Source of the DNA: JAHFPN01 sp963765745
Lineage (GTDB): Bacteria > Pseudomonadota > Alphaproteobacteria > Rhizobiales > Xanthobacteraceae
Assembly (NCBI GenBank): GCA_963765745.1
Contig: CAVXXM010000004.1
Location: forward strand, 243,201 to 307,200
Direction: 5' to 3'
Length of the DNA stretch: 64,000 bases
The first letter of the stretch is position 1. Each line of letters begins with the position of its first letter. Under the pieces are notes generated by a model. The model saw only the letters and a list, made by a program, of their open reading frames with translations, ran no database searches and was not told where the DNA came from. Of the stretch, positions 43,039 to 52,512 are shown in pieces. A program made the position numbers and the translations under genes.

Positions 43039-44883
43039 ATGTTCGGACCCGTTCGCCCTCCCGTTCGCGCCTATGTGGACGCGCTGGTGCATTCCTCGGC
43101 GCGGTCCGATCCCTTGGCCGCGGCGCGGCACCGCGTATTCATCGCGACGCGGCTGACCGGCGTTCTCGCCGCATTCGCGTTTCTCCCGGTCCTGCTCGTG
43201 TTGCATGGCGCGCCGACATTCGTCGAGGCCATCGCTTTTGCCTGGTGCTTGACGCCCTTGATCGCCGTCTGGGACCTGTCGCGTAGCGGCAACTTCGAGC
43301 GCGCACACCTGATCTCGGTTTTGGCATTCGGCGGAATGATCGCGACGATCTCGGCTGCGACCGGCGGGATCAACTCCTTCGCCGCGCCCTGGCTCGTGGT
43401 GCTTCCACTATCGAGCACGATTTCCACCTCGCGCCGGGTGGCCGCTGCCGCGATCGTGATCGCACTGGCGATCGCTTTCGGCCTTTGGGCCGCCGGAAGC
43501 CTCGGCTGGCTGCCTGCGGCGGCCGCCGCATCTCCTGTGTTGTATTTATTCGGCGTGCTTTCGGCGGGCTGCGTCGCGGCGGCCGTGGGCCTCGGCACCG
43601 GGTCGCTCACTCGTCTGAGCGAGCAGTCGAAGCTACTCGGCGAAGCGCGCTACCGGATGCTCGCCCGAAACATGACCGACGTAATCACGCGTCACGGAAA
43701 AAACGGCGCGGTGAGTTTCGTCTCGCCCGGCGCCGAGCAATTGCTCGGCGTTCCGGCCGTGCAGCTTCTGGGTCATGGCCTGTTCGACCGCGTTCACGTC
43801 GCCGACCGTCCGGCGTTTCTCACCGCGCTCGCCGATGCCGCGAGCAAGGGCGTGGAAGCTTCGGTCGAATATCGCCTGCGCTGCGGGCCGCTCGCGTATG
43901 AAGATGCCACCCCGCGGCCGCCAAAGTTCGTATGGGTGGAGACCCGCTGCCGTGCGCTCGATGAATCGCAGGGCGCCGATCGTGCCCGGGGCGGGCCGCA
44001 AGTGGTCGCCGTGACGTATGACATCTCGCGCCGCAAGAACGACGAACTTGCGCTGGAGAGCGCACGCGCCGAGGCGGAGCGCGCCAACGACGCCAAGAGC
44101 CGCTTCCTCGCCACCATGAGCCACGAGCTGCGCACGCCGTTGAACGCCATCATCGGCTTCTCCGAAATGCTGACGCACGAGGCCGATCTCGCTCTCGATT
44201 CTAGGAAGCGCGAAGATTATGCGCGATTGATCCGCGAGAGCGGCGAGCATCTGCTCGGCGTCGTCAACGGCATTCTCGATCTGACCCGCATCGAGTCCGG
44301 CCATTTCGTCATCGTGCCGGAACCCTTCGCCGTGGGTCCGCTGGTCGTAGCTTGCCGCGAAATGATGACGCTCAAGGCAGAGCAGGCAGGCGTTACGCTG
44401 CGTGCCGATTTCCCATCCGATTTGCCCGAGCTGGTCGCCGACAAGCGGGCGCTCCGCCAGGTGCTGATCAATCTGCTCTCGAACGCGATCAAGTTCACCG
44501 ATCGCCGCGGCTCGGTCACGCTCTCGGCGCGCGTCGAGGGCGATGCGCTAATTCTCACCGTCTCCGACAACGGCATCGGCATTGCCGGGAGCGACCTTGC
44601 GCGCCTTGGCCATCCGTTCTTTCAGGCGCGCTCGTCCTATGACCGGCCCTACGAGGGCACCGGGCTCGGCCTTTCCGTGGTCAAGGGTCTGGTGGAGCTG
44701 CACGGCGGCCGGATCGAAATCGCGAGCCGCCTCGGCGAAGGCACCAAGGTCACGGTCCGTCTGCCGCTCGACTGCGAGCGCGCGATGCCCGCCCGCCCGC
44801 CTTTGGTCGAAGCTTTGCCCAGCCGGAAAATTTCTGAACCAGTGAACATCCCCGTAACCGACAAGGTGAAACGCAGTGCGTGA
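43039..44883 (+). CDS. PAS-domain sensor histidine kinase, DivJ-like
   Basis: A membrane sensor kinase of about 614 residues. Five or six N-terminal helices (about residues 35-185) are followed by a PAS domain (YRMLARNMTDVITRHGKNG, SFVSPGAEQLLG), then a DHp domain whose H-box is FLATMSHELRTPLNAIIGFSEML, and a CA domain with N-box INLLSNAIKFT, DNGIGI and GTGLGLSVVKGLVELHGG. The architecture and H-box sequence match the DivJ/PleC kinases that set DivK phosphorylation in the alphaproteobacterial cell cycle. The next gene overlaps its stop by 8 bases. The start could also be further upstream (42967). Confidence 0.85.
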   Translation: MFGPVRPPVRAYVDALVHSSARSDPLAAARHRVFIATRLTGVLAAFAFLPVLLVLHGAPTFVEAIAFAWCLTPLIAVWDLSRSGNFERAHLISVLAFGGMIATISAATGGINSFAAPWLVVLPLSSTISTSRRVAAAAIVIALAIAFGLWAAGSLGWLPAAAAASPVLYLFGVLSAGCVAAAVGLGTGSLTRLSEQSKLLGEARYRMLARNMTDVITRHGKNGAVSFVSPGAEQLLGVPAVQLLGHGLFDRVHVADRPAFLTALADAASKGVEASVEYRLRCGPLAYEDATPRPPKFVWVETRCRALDESQGADRARGGPQVVAVTYDISRRKNDELALESARAEAERANDAKSRFLATMSHELRTPLNAIIGFSEMLTHEADLALDSRKREDYARLIRESGEHLLGVVNGILDLTRIESGHFVIVPEPFAVGPLVVACREMMTLKAEQAGVTLRADFPSDLPELVADKRALRQVLINLLSNAIKFTDRRGSVTLSARVEGDALILTVSDNGIGIAGSDLARLGHPFFQARSSYDRPYEGTGLGLSVVKGLVELHGGRIEIASRLGEGTKVTVRLPLDCERAMPARPPLVEALPSRKISEPVNIPVTDKVKRSA

Positions 44884-45694
44884 AGAACCCATCCGCGGCC
44901 GCCGCCGCGCCATGCGTGATGTCGAGCTCGACGGCGATCTGGTCCGGCCGCGCCGCCGCCGCCGCCGTCGCGGCCTCGTCGCGGGTCTCCTGGCGCTCCT
45001 GATGCCGCGCCGGGCAACGGATGCCATTGCGCTCGCCTTCGCAGTCGCCGCAACCGTCGCAGTGCTGGTGAACGCGCTCGCCTTCCAAACCCGCTCGCCG
45101 GGCCTCAAGAGTGTGACCCAGACGCCGCCAGCCTCCGCTCGGCCGGCGCCGACAATCAAGCGCACGACATCGCCGAACGTGCCTCCGGCCGCTATCCCGG
45201 CATCGGCCCCTGCCTTAGCCCCGACCCCGCCGCGTCGCCCGGAGACGGCCGCCGCTCGCCCGCGTGCCGAGATCGTGCAGGACATCCAGCGCGAGCTCAC
45301 GCAACGCGGCTATTATGATGGGGCCGTGGATGGTCTCCTCGGTCCGCGCACCGGGTTGGCGATGAAGGAATTCACCGAGGCACAAGGCGTCAAGCCCGCG
45401 TCCGAGCCGACCGAGACGCTGCTCGCGCAGATCCGTGTCGCGCCCGCCAAGAGCGAAATCACCGCCTCGATCCCGCCGGTCAGTCCGGCTTCGGCCGCGA
45501 CGCGCGTGCTCGCCGTCCAGCGTACGCTCGCCAAGCTCGGCTACGGCCCGGTGCGGCTCAACGCCTTGCACGATCGGGATACCAAGGCCGCCATCGAGCG
45601 CTTCGAGCGCGACCGCGACCTGCCGCCGAGCGGCGAGGTGAGCGAGCGTCTGGTGCGCGAACTCGCCGCGTTTACCGGCGCGCCGCTCGAATGA
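44876..45694 (+). CDS. Peptidoglycan-binding domain protein (two repeats)
   Basis: A 272-residue protein with a GTG start inside the kinase gene's end. A basic cytosolic N-terminus (RPRRRRRRRG) precedes one membrane helix (about 51-70), then a Pro-rich periplasmic linker and two PGB1-type repeats: IQRELTQRGYYDGAVDGLLG and VQRTLAKLGYGPVRLNALHD, each followed by a ...A..EF or ..ERFERD helix. It should be an inner-membrane-anchored protein reaching the cell wall. Coupling to a DivJ-like kinase hints at a link between division signalling and the envelope; this is inference. Confidence 0.85.
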   Translation: MREEPIRGRRRAMRDVELDGDLVRPRRRRRRRGLVAGLLALLMPRRATDAIALAFAVAATVAVLVNALAFQTRSPGLKSVTQTPPASARPAPTIKRTTSPNVPPAAIPASAPALAPTPPRRPETAAARPRAEIVQDIQRELTQRGYYDGAVDGLLGPRTGLAMKEFTEAQGVKPASEPTETLLAQIRVAPAKSEITASIPPVSPASAATRVLAVQRTLAKLGYGPVRLNALHDRDTKAAIERFERDRDLPPSGEVSERLVRELAAFTGAPLE

Positions 45695-45716
45695 GCGGCG
45701 CTCCCGCGAGCCGGCC

Positions 45717-46064
45717 TTGCGCCTGAAGAGCGCGATCTGGGTCGCGGCCTATGTCCGCCGCTGCCATCTGGAAGGCGCGTTCGCCGTGGTCCGCCGCCGC
45801 GGCGCGGAGGAGGCGGGTGCGATCTTCGTGAAAATCTCCCGCCTCGACGGTACCGCCGCGCTCTACGGCCCGGCGCCGCAATCGGCGTTCGACGAAGCGC
45901 GGCCGATCGAGCGCCGCTTCGTCTCGTCTCTTTCGGGGGGCTTCGCCGAGGACGCCAAGGCCGAGGCGCATATCGCGCGCCAGCGCGAATTCGATCCGGA
46001 TCTGTGGGTGATCGAGGTCGAGGATCGCGCCGGCCGCCATTTCCTCGATTTGGCGGCGGACTGA
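45717..46064 (+). CDS. DUF1491 family protein
   Basis: A 115-residue cytosolic protein that matches DUF1491: RLKSAIWVAAYVRRCHLEGAFAVVRRRGAEEAGAIFVKI, then FVSSLSGGFAEDAKAEAHIARQREFDPDLWVIEVED. No function is known. The frame starts at a TTG; an ATG at 45691 (overlapping the previous stop) would be the natural start but needs one base changed to enter this frame, so another indel is possible. It is the third gene of the kinase-PGB-DUF1491 set and converges on the DUF2336 gene. Confidence 0.85.
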   Translation: MRLKSAIWVAAYVRRCHLEGAFAVVRRRGAEEAGAIFVKISRLDGTAALYGPAPQSAFDEARPIERRFVSSLSGGFAEDAKAEAHIARQREFDPDLWVIEVEDRAGRHFLDLAAD

Positions 46065-46067
46065 AGC

Positions 46068-47102
46068 CTAGCGCTCGGTCGTGCGCACGCGCCGCGCCGC
46101 TGGCAGCGGCGCGATCGAGCGAGACTGCATGTGCACCGCGCGCGCATCGCGCCGGTCGCTGGCGTCGAGCGCGACCTGCGGCTGATGCTGGGCGTGCCGC
46201 CGCGGCTGGGCCCGCCACGCTTGCGCCAGATATTGCGCGGCCGGCTCTGCGATGGTTGCGTAGAGTTTCGTCAGCGCGAAGACCCGCTGCACCGACTGGC
46301 CGATATCCGGATTGAGCAGCAGCAGAATGCGCGACACTGTTTCGACCGGCGCCGAAAGCGCGCGCAGGAGAATCAGGACCGGCTCGCCCGACGGATCGGA
46401 GACGATGCGCTCGGCGATCGGCGGCGGGACATCGAGCGAATGTTCGAGTATGCGCGCGAATTCGAGCGGCTCGCGGCGCATCACGGCCTGTTCCAGCCGG
46501 TCCAGAATCGCAGCGGGAATGCTGGTGCGCCATTCGCGCGACTCCAGCGGGCCGAGCCGATCCAGTGCCGCCAGAATTTGCAGCCGTTCCGCCTGTCCGG
46601 CATCGAGGAAGCGCCCGCCGATCGGCTGATCCGGGGCGGGGTCCATCTGTGCGGAAGTCGCGGGCACGAAGCTGGCGATTCGTGCCGCGACGCTTTGCGG
46701 AAGATCCGCGCGCGCCGCGATCGCGATGGCGTGCGGTACGCTCTTGAGCTCGAGAATGGTGTGCAGCTCCGCGGCCCCGAGCGCTTTTGATAGGCGCAGT
46801 AGCGGTTCGGCCACCGCCATCTCTTCGCGCGCGAGCCGCAGCGCCACTGCCGAGGGCGTGCCGGAATAGGATGCGAGCCGCGTGGCGATGGCGATCCGCG
46901 TCCGCTGATCGGCGTGTTCGAGGAGCCGGCAAACGAGCTCGGTGAAGCGAGACGCCTCGCTCGCCGTATGCATGGGCAGCTGGATATAGAGATCGACGAG
47001 CACGCGGAGCAGCGTCGGCCGGATTTCGACGCCGTCGCGGCGCGACAGCTCGATCAGGCCTTGTAGGCTGGAATGGCGGGAGGGGGACATCGGTACGCTC
47101 AC
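46068..47102 (-). CDS. DUF2336 domain protein
   Basis: A 344-residue, helix-rich protein of the DUF2336 group: SLQGLIELSRRDG, RFTELVCRLLEHADQRTRIAIATRLASYSGTP, VAEPLLRLSKALG, then repeated helical pairs with VAARIASF and AERIVSDPSGEPVLILLRALS. The fold is probably a HEAT-like repeat. No catalytic motif is visible. It faces the DUF1491 gene with 3 bases between stops. Function is unknown; family members are common in alphaproteobacteria near cell-cycle or motility genes. Confidence 0.82.
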   Translation of the reverse strand: MSVPMSPSRHSSLQGLIELSRRDGVEIRPTLLRVLVDLYIQLPMHTASEASRFTELVCRLLEHADQRTRIAIATRLASYSGTPSAVALRLAREEMAVAEPLLRLSKALGAAELHTILELKSVPHAIAIAARADLPQSVAARIASFVPATSAQMDPAPDQPIGGRFLDAGQAERLQILAALDRLGPLESREWRTSIPAAILDRLEQAVMRREPLEFARILEHSLDVPPPIAERIVSDPSGEPVLILLRALSAPVETVSRILLLLNPDIGQSVQRVFALTKLYATIAEPAAQYLAQAWRAQPRRHAQHQPQVALDASDRRDARAVHMQSRSIAPLPAARRVRTTER

Positions 47103-47228
47103 ACTGGATCCGGCCCCGAACCTAGCAACGGAGCGTTAGCGAACTGTTAACCTTGAGCGAATCCTAATGGGACCACCGAAGCGGCCGGCCGCTCCAGGCC
47201 CGGCGCGAGCCCCGAGGAGGGCAAATAT

Positions 47229-47438
47229 ATGGGCGCGGTGTTGAGATTCCCGACCGAACGAGTGCGGGGTGCGTTGATTCAGTCCTTGATGCCGGAACCG
47301 GCCGAGATTCTTATTCTCCCGGCAGTCCGGGTCGAGCGCGGGGAGTTCGGTTACGCCACAGCGCCCGAAATGCCCGCCCCGCCCAGCGGCGACTCCGTCA
47401 CCGGCAGCAAGCGACGCCGGCGCGCACCGAGGGGCTGA
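47229..47438 (+). CDS. Small conserved protein, 69 residues
   Basis: A 69-residue protein with a strong AGGAGGG ribosome site 8 bases before the ATG. The N-terminus (GAVLRFPTERVR) looks like a conserved small-protein motif seen in related genomes; the C-terminus is basic (SKRRRRAPRG). No membrane helix or signal is present. It lies alone between the DUF2336 gene (divergent) and the binding-protein gene. Function is unknown. Confidence 0.65.
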   Translation: MGAVLRFPTERVRGALIQSLMPEPAEILILPAVRVERGEFGYATAPEMPAPPSGDSVTGSKRRRRAPRG

Positions 47439-47543
47439 GGCTTCAATGCAGTTTGTTAACCATCGCGGCCCAGTTTGGCGCCGCGACTCTGTTGATATTT
47501 CGCGCAGCAAAACTCGCCTGTCACGAGCTTACGGGGAACTGCG

Positions 47544-48728
47544 ATGATGAGCCCTCGAACGGGCCTTTTCTTGGCCTCGTTTCTCGCCGTCAGTTTTTCC
47601 GGCGGCGCCTCGTTCGCCGAAGACGGCGTCTCCAAGGACAAAATCATCTTCGGTCAAATTGCTGCGCTCGAAGGCCCTGCTCAGGCGCTAGGTCAAGGCA
47701 TGCGCGAGGGCATTCTCGCCGCCTTTGAGGAGGCAAACCGCGCCGGCGGCATTGGCGGTCGCAAGCTCGAACTAAAATCCGTCGATGACGGCTACGAGCC
47801 GGAAAAGATGATCGCCGCAATGAACAAGATGCTTCACGGCGAGGGGGAGAAGGTGTTCGCCATCGTCGGTCCGGTGGGCACCCCGACGGCGAAAGCTGGC
47901 CAGCCGATCGCGACTGAGGCCAAGGTGCCTTTCATCGGCCCGTTCACCGGGGCGGAATTTCTGCGCAACCCCTACAACCGATACGTCATCAATGTCCGCG
48001 GTTCCTATTTCCAGGAAACAGAGGCCTGGATCGAGCATCTGACCAAGGATCTCGGAATTACCAAGATAGCGATCCTATACCAAGACGATACCTTCGGCGT
48101 TGCCGGGCTCGATGGCGTCAAGCTCGCCATGGCCAAGCGCAACATGACGCTCGTGGCCTCGGGCACGTACAAGCGCAACACGACAGCGATTAAAACGGCG
48201 CTTCTCGACATCATGAAGGCCAAACCCGAAGCGGTCGTGACAGTTGGCCCCTATAAGCCGATCGCGGAGTTCATCAAGCTGGCCCGCCAGGTGAAGCTGA
48301 ACGCGGTTTTCGTCGCCATCTCCTTCGTTGGTTCGGATGCTCTCGCGAAAGAGCTTGGCGACAAGGGCGCCGAAGTGGTCGTCAGCCAAGTGGTTCCGTT
48401 CCCGTGGGACAAGACGGTGCCCGTGGTGGCGTCTTATCAATCGGCACTTGCTGTCTTGTCCCCGAATGCGAAGCCGGGATTCCTGTCACTTGAGGGTTAT
48501 CTCGTCGGTCGGTTCGTGATTGAGGCACTGAAGCGCATCCCCGGCGAGCCGACGCGAGAGGCGCTGCTCGACAGCATCTTCAAGGGCGGCAGCTTCGACC
48601 TCGGCGGCGTTAAGCTCACCTATGGGCCGGACAGAAACCAGGGCATGGACCAGGTTTTCTTCACGATCCTGCAAGCTGACGGATCGTTCAAGTCGGTCAA
48701 ACGCTTGATGAGGACGTCGACACAATGA
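47544..48728 (+). CDS. Type I periplasmic binding protein (LivK-like), coupled to a chemoreceptor
   Basis: A 394-residue type I periplasmic binding protein. A Sec leader (LFLASFLAVSFSGGASFA) is followed by DGVSKDKIIFGQ, FEEANRAGGIGGRKLEL, AIVGPVGTPTAKAGQPIA and KIAILYQDDTFGVAGLDGVKLA, all typical of branched-chain amino-acid or amide receptors. No ABC permease or ATPase gene is beside it. Instead its stop overlaps the start of a chemoreceptor gene (ATGA). The natural reading is a sensory binding protein that presents its ligand to that receptor rather than to a transporter. Confidence 0.88.
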   Translation: MMSPRTGLFLASFLAVSFSGGASFAEDGVSKDKIIFGQIAALEGPAQALGQGMREGILAAFEEANRAGGIGGRKLELKSVDDGYEPEKMIAAMNKMLHGEGEKVFAIVGPVGTPTAKAGQPIATEAKVPFIGPFTGAEFLRNPYNRYVINVRGSYFQETEAWIEHLTKDLGITKIAILYQDDTFGVAGLDGVKLAMAKRNMTLVASGTYKRNTTAIKTALLDIMKAKPEAVVTVGPYKPIAEFIKLARQVKLNAVFVAISFVGSDALAKELGDKGAEVVVSQVVPFPWDKTVPVVASYQSALAVLSPNAKPGFLSLEGYLVGRFVIEALKRIPGEPTREALLDSIFKGGSFDLGGVKLTYGPDRNQGMDQVFFTILQADGSFKSVKRLMRTSTQ

Positions 48729-50914
48729 AGTTGGCCCTCGATTCCGATCCGGTGTCTCGACAGAATGCCGCAGCGGCCGCGCCCGGTTTCATTGCCGGCG
48801 AGCACTATCGTTCGAGTCGTGCGAGCCTGGCTTCCTGGCTGATGACGATCCGCGCGCGCCTCTATATGGCCTTCGGCATCGCGGCAGCCATGACGGTGAT
48901 TGGCACGCTGATCGCGCTCTACGCATTTACAAAAATCGGCGGGACAACGACGGACATCGTCACCCGCAGCATGCCGGCGGCGATGGAGTCGCTCCGGCTT
49001 GCCGAGGAGACGAGCAGCCTTGTCGCCTTGGTGCCGCGGCTGATGGCGGTCGAGGACGAACGCGACCGTTCGGCCGTGGCTGCCGAGATCGCCGGGCAGG
49101 AGCGCGTTCTCGCGCAGCGCATCGAGCACCTGCGGATGCTGGACAGGGAGAGGAGCACGGATATCCAGGCGGCGCAGACCGCGATGGTCGAACAGCTCAA
49201 GGCGCTCAATCGGGTTGTCACCGAGCGGATCGATGTCTCGGTCCGGCGGCGGGCGATGTCGCTTTCCATTCGGAAATTCCATGAGGAACTTCTGGAGGGG
49301 ATCATTCCGGCGATCGACAACGCCAATTTTGACCTCATGATGCCAAACCAGGCGCCGGGAAATAGGGTAGCGCAAAACGACTCGCTTGACCTGTTGCGCC
49401 ATCTTTCTGAGTTGCACGCGGAGACGAATCTTCTCGCCGGGCTCCTGACAGAAGCTTCGATGGTTGGTGAAATTGCTCGCCTGCAGCCGCTGCGCGAGCT
49501 CATCGACTCGGCGAAGCGGAAGATTGATACGAACCTCACCGTGCTTTCCGGTCGCCCGGAGCAGAAAAAGCTGAGCACACTGTACGAGCATCTCGCCTCC
49601 GTGGCGGCTCAGGATGGCATCATTGCTCTGCGTGCGCGCGAATTGAATTCAATGCACGTGGCTCAGCTTGCACTCGCGACGACAAAATCGGAAGCCGTAA
49701 AGCTCAGGAGCGCCGTCGATAGACTCGTCGATCAGCAAGGCAAGGGCGTCCAGACGGTTTCCTTGCGTGCCGCGCAACAGATCCGCTCGGGTGAGATTCT
49801 TCTCGTCGCACTCTCAATCGCGGCGCTCGTCATCGCGGGCCTGATTGCCTGGCTCTATGTTGGGCGCAGCATTGCCCGACGCTTGGCATTTTTGAGCGCT
49901 GCGATGCGCCGGATCGCTAATGGCGACTTGAGCGTCGCAATTCCGGAGGAGGGCCGGGACGAAATCTCCGATATGGCACGGACGCTGCTGGTATTTCGCA
50001 AGGCGACCGCCGACGTCGCCACCGCGCGGCAAAGCGAGGCGGAGCGCGCGCACGAGGTGGAGAGTCGCCGCCAGAGGGTGGAAGCCGCCACGAGGAATTT
50101 CGAGCAGGCCGTCTCCGAAATCGTCGGTGCGTTCGACCACGCTTCGAAGGCCCTGGGTGGCGCCGCGCGCGCAATGACCGAAAGCGCCGACCAAAATCAG
50201 TCGCAGGCCGCGGCCGCCGCAGCCGCGTCCGAAGAGGCGACAGCGAACGTCAACAGCGTCGCTTCGGCGACCGAGGAAATCGCGCATTCGGTGGAACACA
50301 TTGCGGTCCAGGTTCGGAATGCCGCCGCAGTCGCCGAGCAGACCGCCAGCGAGGCACAGGCGGTCACCACGGCGGTGGACAGCCTTGCGCACTCGGTCGG
50401 GCAGATTGGCGATATCAGCAGCCTTATCCGCGACATCGCTTCGCAAACCAACCTGCTTGCACTCAATGCGACGATTGAGGCCGCCCGTGCCGGCGAAGCC
50501 GGACGCGGCTTCGCTGTCGTTGCACAAGAGGTGAAAGACCTCGCCACCCAGACCGCAAAGGCGACCGAGGACATCACTCAGCAGATCTCGGCCACCAAGG
50601 AAACGACTTCACGTGCCGTCGATGCCACCAAGGCCATCGCCGAGACGATCGCCCGGCTCGACGAAATTTCCAATGTCGTGGCTACCGCCGTCGAGCAGCA
50701 GAGAGCGGTTACCCAGGACATCGCCCGCAGCGCCAGCGCGGCCGCGGAAGGTACGCGCAATGTTTCGGCCAACATCAATCAGGCGTCGCTGGTCGCCAGC
50801 AAAACCGGCCAAGTGGCCAACACCGTCCTCAGCTCGGCCGGCGAGGTTTCGGAACGAGCCGACTTGTTAAGACATGCAGTCGAGCGCTTCTTGACGGAAG
50901 TCCGCGCGGCTTAG
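48725..50914 (+). CDS. Methyl-accepting chemotaxis protein with long periplasmic helical domain
   Basis: A 729-residue chemoreceptor. TM1 lies near residues 47-68, then a periplasmic domain of about 290 residues rich in helices (RSMPAAMESLRLAEETSSLVALVPRLM) that resembles the TorS-type sensor bundle. TM2 is near 360-380, followed by HAMP (AMRRIANGDLSVAIPEEGRDEISDMARTL) and a signalling hairpin whose tip is SQTNLLALNATIEAARAGEAGRGFAVVA. The coupled upstream binding-protein gene suggests indirect ligand sensing, as TorT does for TorS. No CheR/CheB-binding pentapeptide is seen at the C-terminus. Confidence 0.9.
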   Translation: MKLALDSDPVSRQNAAAAAPGFIAGEHYRSSRASLASWLMTIRARLYMAFGIAAAMTVIGTLIALYAFTKIGGTTTDIVTRSMPAAMESLRLAEETSSLVALVPRLMAVEDERDRSAVAAEIAGQERVLAQRIEHLRMLDRERSTDIQAAQTAMVEQLKALNRVVTERIDVSVRRRAMSLSIRKFHEELLEGIIPAIDNANFDLMMPNQAPGNRVAQNDSLDLLRHLSELHAETNLLAGLLTEASMVGEIARLQPLRELIDSAKRKIDTNLTVLSGRPEQKKLSTLYEHLASVAAQDGIIALRARELNSMHVAQLALATTKSEAVKLRSAVDRLVDQQGKGVQTVSLRAAQQIRSGEILLVALSIAALVIAGLIAWLYVGRSIARRLAFLSAAMRRIANGDLSVAIPEEGRDEISDMARTLLVFRKATADVATARQSEAERAHEVESRRQRVEAATRNFEQAVSEIVGAFDHASKALGGAARAMTESADQNQSQAAAAAAASEEATANVNSVASATEEIAHSVEHIAVQVRNAAAVAEQTASEAQAVTTAVDSLAHSVGQIGDISSLIRDIASQTNLLALNATIEAARAGEAGRGFAVVAQEVKDLATQTAKATEDITQQISATKETTSRAVDATKAIAETIARLDEISNVVATAVEQQRAVTQDIARSASAAAEGTRNVSANINQASLVASKTGQVANTVLSSAGEVSERADLLRHAVERFLTEVRAA

Positions 50915-51222
50915 CGGCCAGTCTGGACAAGCATCCGCTTCTGACCCAGAGCAAACATGCGGCGGAAGCTTCCGCGTCACCGGCAAGTTTGCGCCACCCG
51001 GAATTAACTTGGGTTTCGATGGGCGCTTTCAGCATGCAATCACGGATGCCTGCGTTCCGCCACCGATTGAACCGATAATACGAGAGCCCACTGAGCGCGC
51101 TTGCTGAAAAAACCGAGAAAGCGCAGTCTAACGCACGGTATTCGGGCTATCTGAGCAATATCGTTCTACATCAATTTCACGGACGGCTTGATCGGATAGG
51201 CCCCCAGAGGAGTTGTCGTGCC
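50915..51222. other. 308-base gap without a recognised gene
   Basis: Between the chemoreceptor and the VWA gene I see no convincing coding frame, strong inverted repeat or RNA gene. An A-run around 51107-51113 (CTGAAAAAACCGAG) lies mid-gap. A promoter for the VWA gene probably sits in the final 100 bases, but no clear -35/-10 pair stands out. Confidence 0.5.
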
Positions 51223-52500
51223 ATGCAAAGTCTCGCGCGAGCAGCGTTTGTTTCTTTCGCCGCAGTCGTGCTTCCCGTGGGGGCATTTGGTCAGACCTGC
51301 AACACCGCCGACCGCACCGTTCTGTTGATCCTCGACGCATCCGGCAGCATGAACGCCAAGCTGCCAAATGGCGAGACCCGCATTGCGGTGGCGCAACGCG
51401 CGATCAAGGGAGTGGCCGGATTCATTCCCGCCCAGACGCAGCTATCGCTGCGCATATACGGCGCGCAATCGCCGGCGAGCCAGAAAAATTGCCGCGATAC
51501 GCACGCGGCCGTACCATTCGGACCGGCGAGCGCGGCCGGCGTGCCGATCACAACGGTGGTCGATGCCGTCAAGGCGCAGGGCTACACGCCGATTGCCTTC
51601 TCGCTCGAGCAGGCTGCAAATGATTTTCCGGCCGACGCCAAGGAGCGCGTCATCGTCCTCGTCAGCGATGGCAAGGAAACCTGCCAGGGTGATCCGACGG
51701 TGGCGGCCAAGGCGCTCGCCGCCAAGGGCATCACTGTTCACACCGTAGGGTTCATCGTCGATACTGCGGCGCGCGGGCAGCTCCAGGCTATCGCGCGGAT
51801 GACTGGCGGCACCTATTTCGACGCGCCGGTCGGGCCGGAATTGCCCGATACGCTCAAGTCGGCGCTCAACGCCTGCAAGAAGCGGGTCGTCACGCTGCCG
51901 CCGAAGCCGCAGCCGGGGAAGCTGCGCACGACGTCGGCGATTTATCCCCACGACATCGTCAATGCGGAGACCGGCCAAAAGGTTGCGACATTCGACCGAA
52001 TGCGGACCCAGGTCGAGCTGCCAGCCGGCATCTACGAGGTCAAATTCGGACCGGGAAGCTGGAAGGGGATCGAGGTGCGTTCGGGCGAGACCACCACGAT
52101 CGCGCCGGGCGAGTTGAGGGTCCAGTCCGACAGCGTGCTTGTCCACGCCAGCGTCGTCGATTCCGAAACCGGCGAGAAGCATGGAACGTTCGACCCGATG
52201 GCGTCGAAGGTGACGCTGATGCCCGGCGTCTATGACGTGCAATTCAGCAAGACGGTGTGGCGCTTCGTCAAGGTCGACGGCGGCAAGACCACCACGATCC
52301 GGCCAGCCGCGGTCGTCCTCAGCGGCGTGAAGCTGCCGGGGTCGCGGATCACGACAAAGGAGGGCGCGGAAGCGTTCCGCTTCGATGCGGTTACCTCGCG
52401 GGCGGCGCTGCCGCCGGGCGACTACATCGTCGAGGTCGACGGCAACAAAATCCCATTCGCCGCCACGGAAGGCGAAGTGCTGGAGGTCAAGCCGCAGTAG
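51223..52500 (+). CDS. Secreted VWA-domain protein with three tandem beta modules
   Basis: A 425-residue exported protein. After a leader (LARAAFVSFAAVVLPVGAFG) comes a von Willebrand A domain with MIDAS motif LILDASGSMN and later VIVLVSDGKETC, ending near residue 220. The C-terminal half holds three related modules of about 65 residues, each with a D-x-x-T-G-x-K-x-x-T-F-D or similar turn, a GxYxV/GDY strand (GIYEVKFG, GVYDVQFS, GDYIVEVD) and a GGKTTTI or SGETTTI stretch. The modules look like carboxypeptidase-regulatory or PEGA-like beta sandwiches. Probably an adhesion or envelope scaffold. The broken gene downstream is likely its partner. Confidence 0.85.
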   Translation: MQSLARAAFVSFAAVVLPVGAFGQTCNTADRTVLLILDASGSMNAKLPNGETRIAVAQRAIKGVAGFIPAQTQLSLRIYGAQSPASQKNCRDTHAAVPFGPASAAGVPITTVVDAVKAQGYTPIAFSLEQAANDFPADAKERVIVLVSDGKETCQGDPTVAAKALAAKGITVHTVGFIVDTAARGQLQAIARMTGGTYFDAPVGPELPDTLKSALNACKKRVVTLPPKPQPGKLRTTSAIYPHDIVNAETGQKVATFDRMRTQVELPAGIYEVKFGPGSWKGIEVRSGETTTIAPGELRVQSDSVLVHASVVDSETGEKHGTFDPMASKVTLMPGVYDVQFSKTVWRFVKVDGGKTTTIRPAAVVLSGVKLPGSRITTKEGAEAFRFDAVTSRAALPPGDYIVEVDGNKIPFAATEGEVLEVKPQ

Positions 52501-52512
52501 CGGGAGGGCAGC

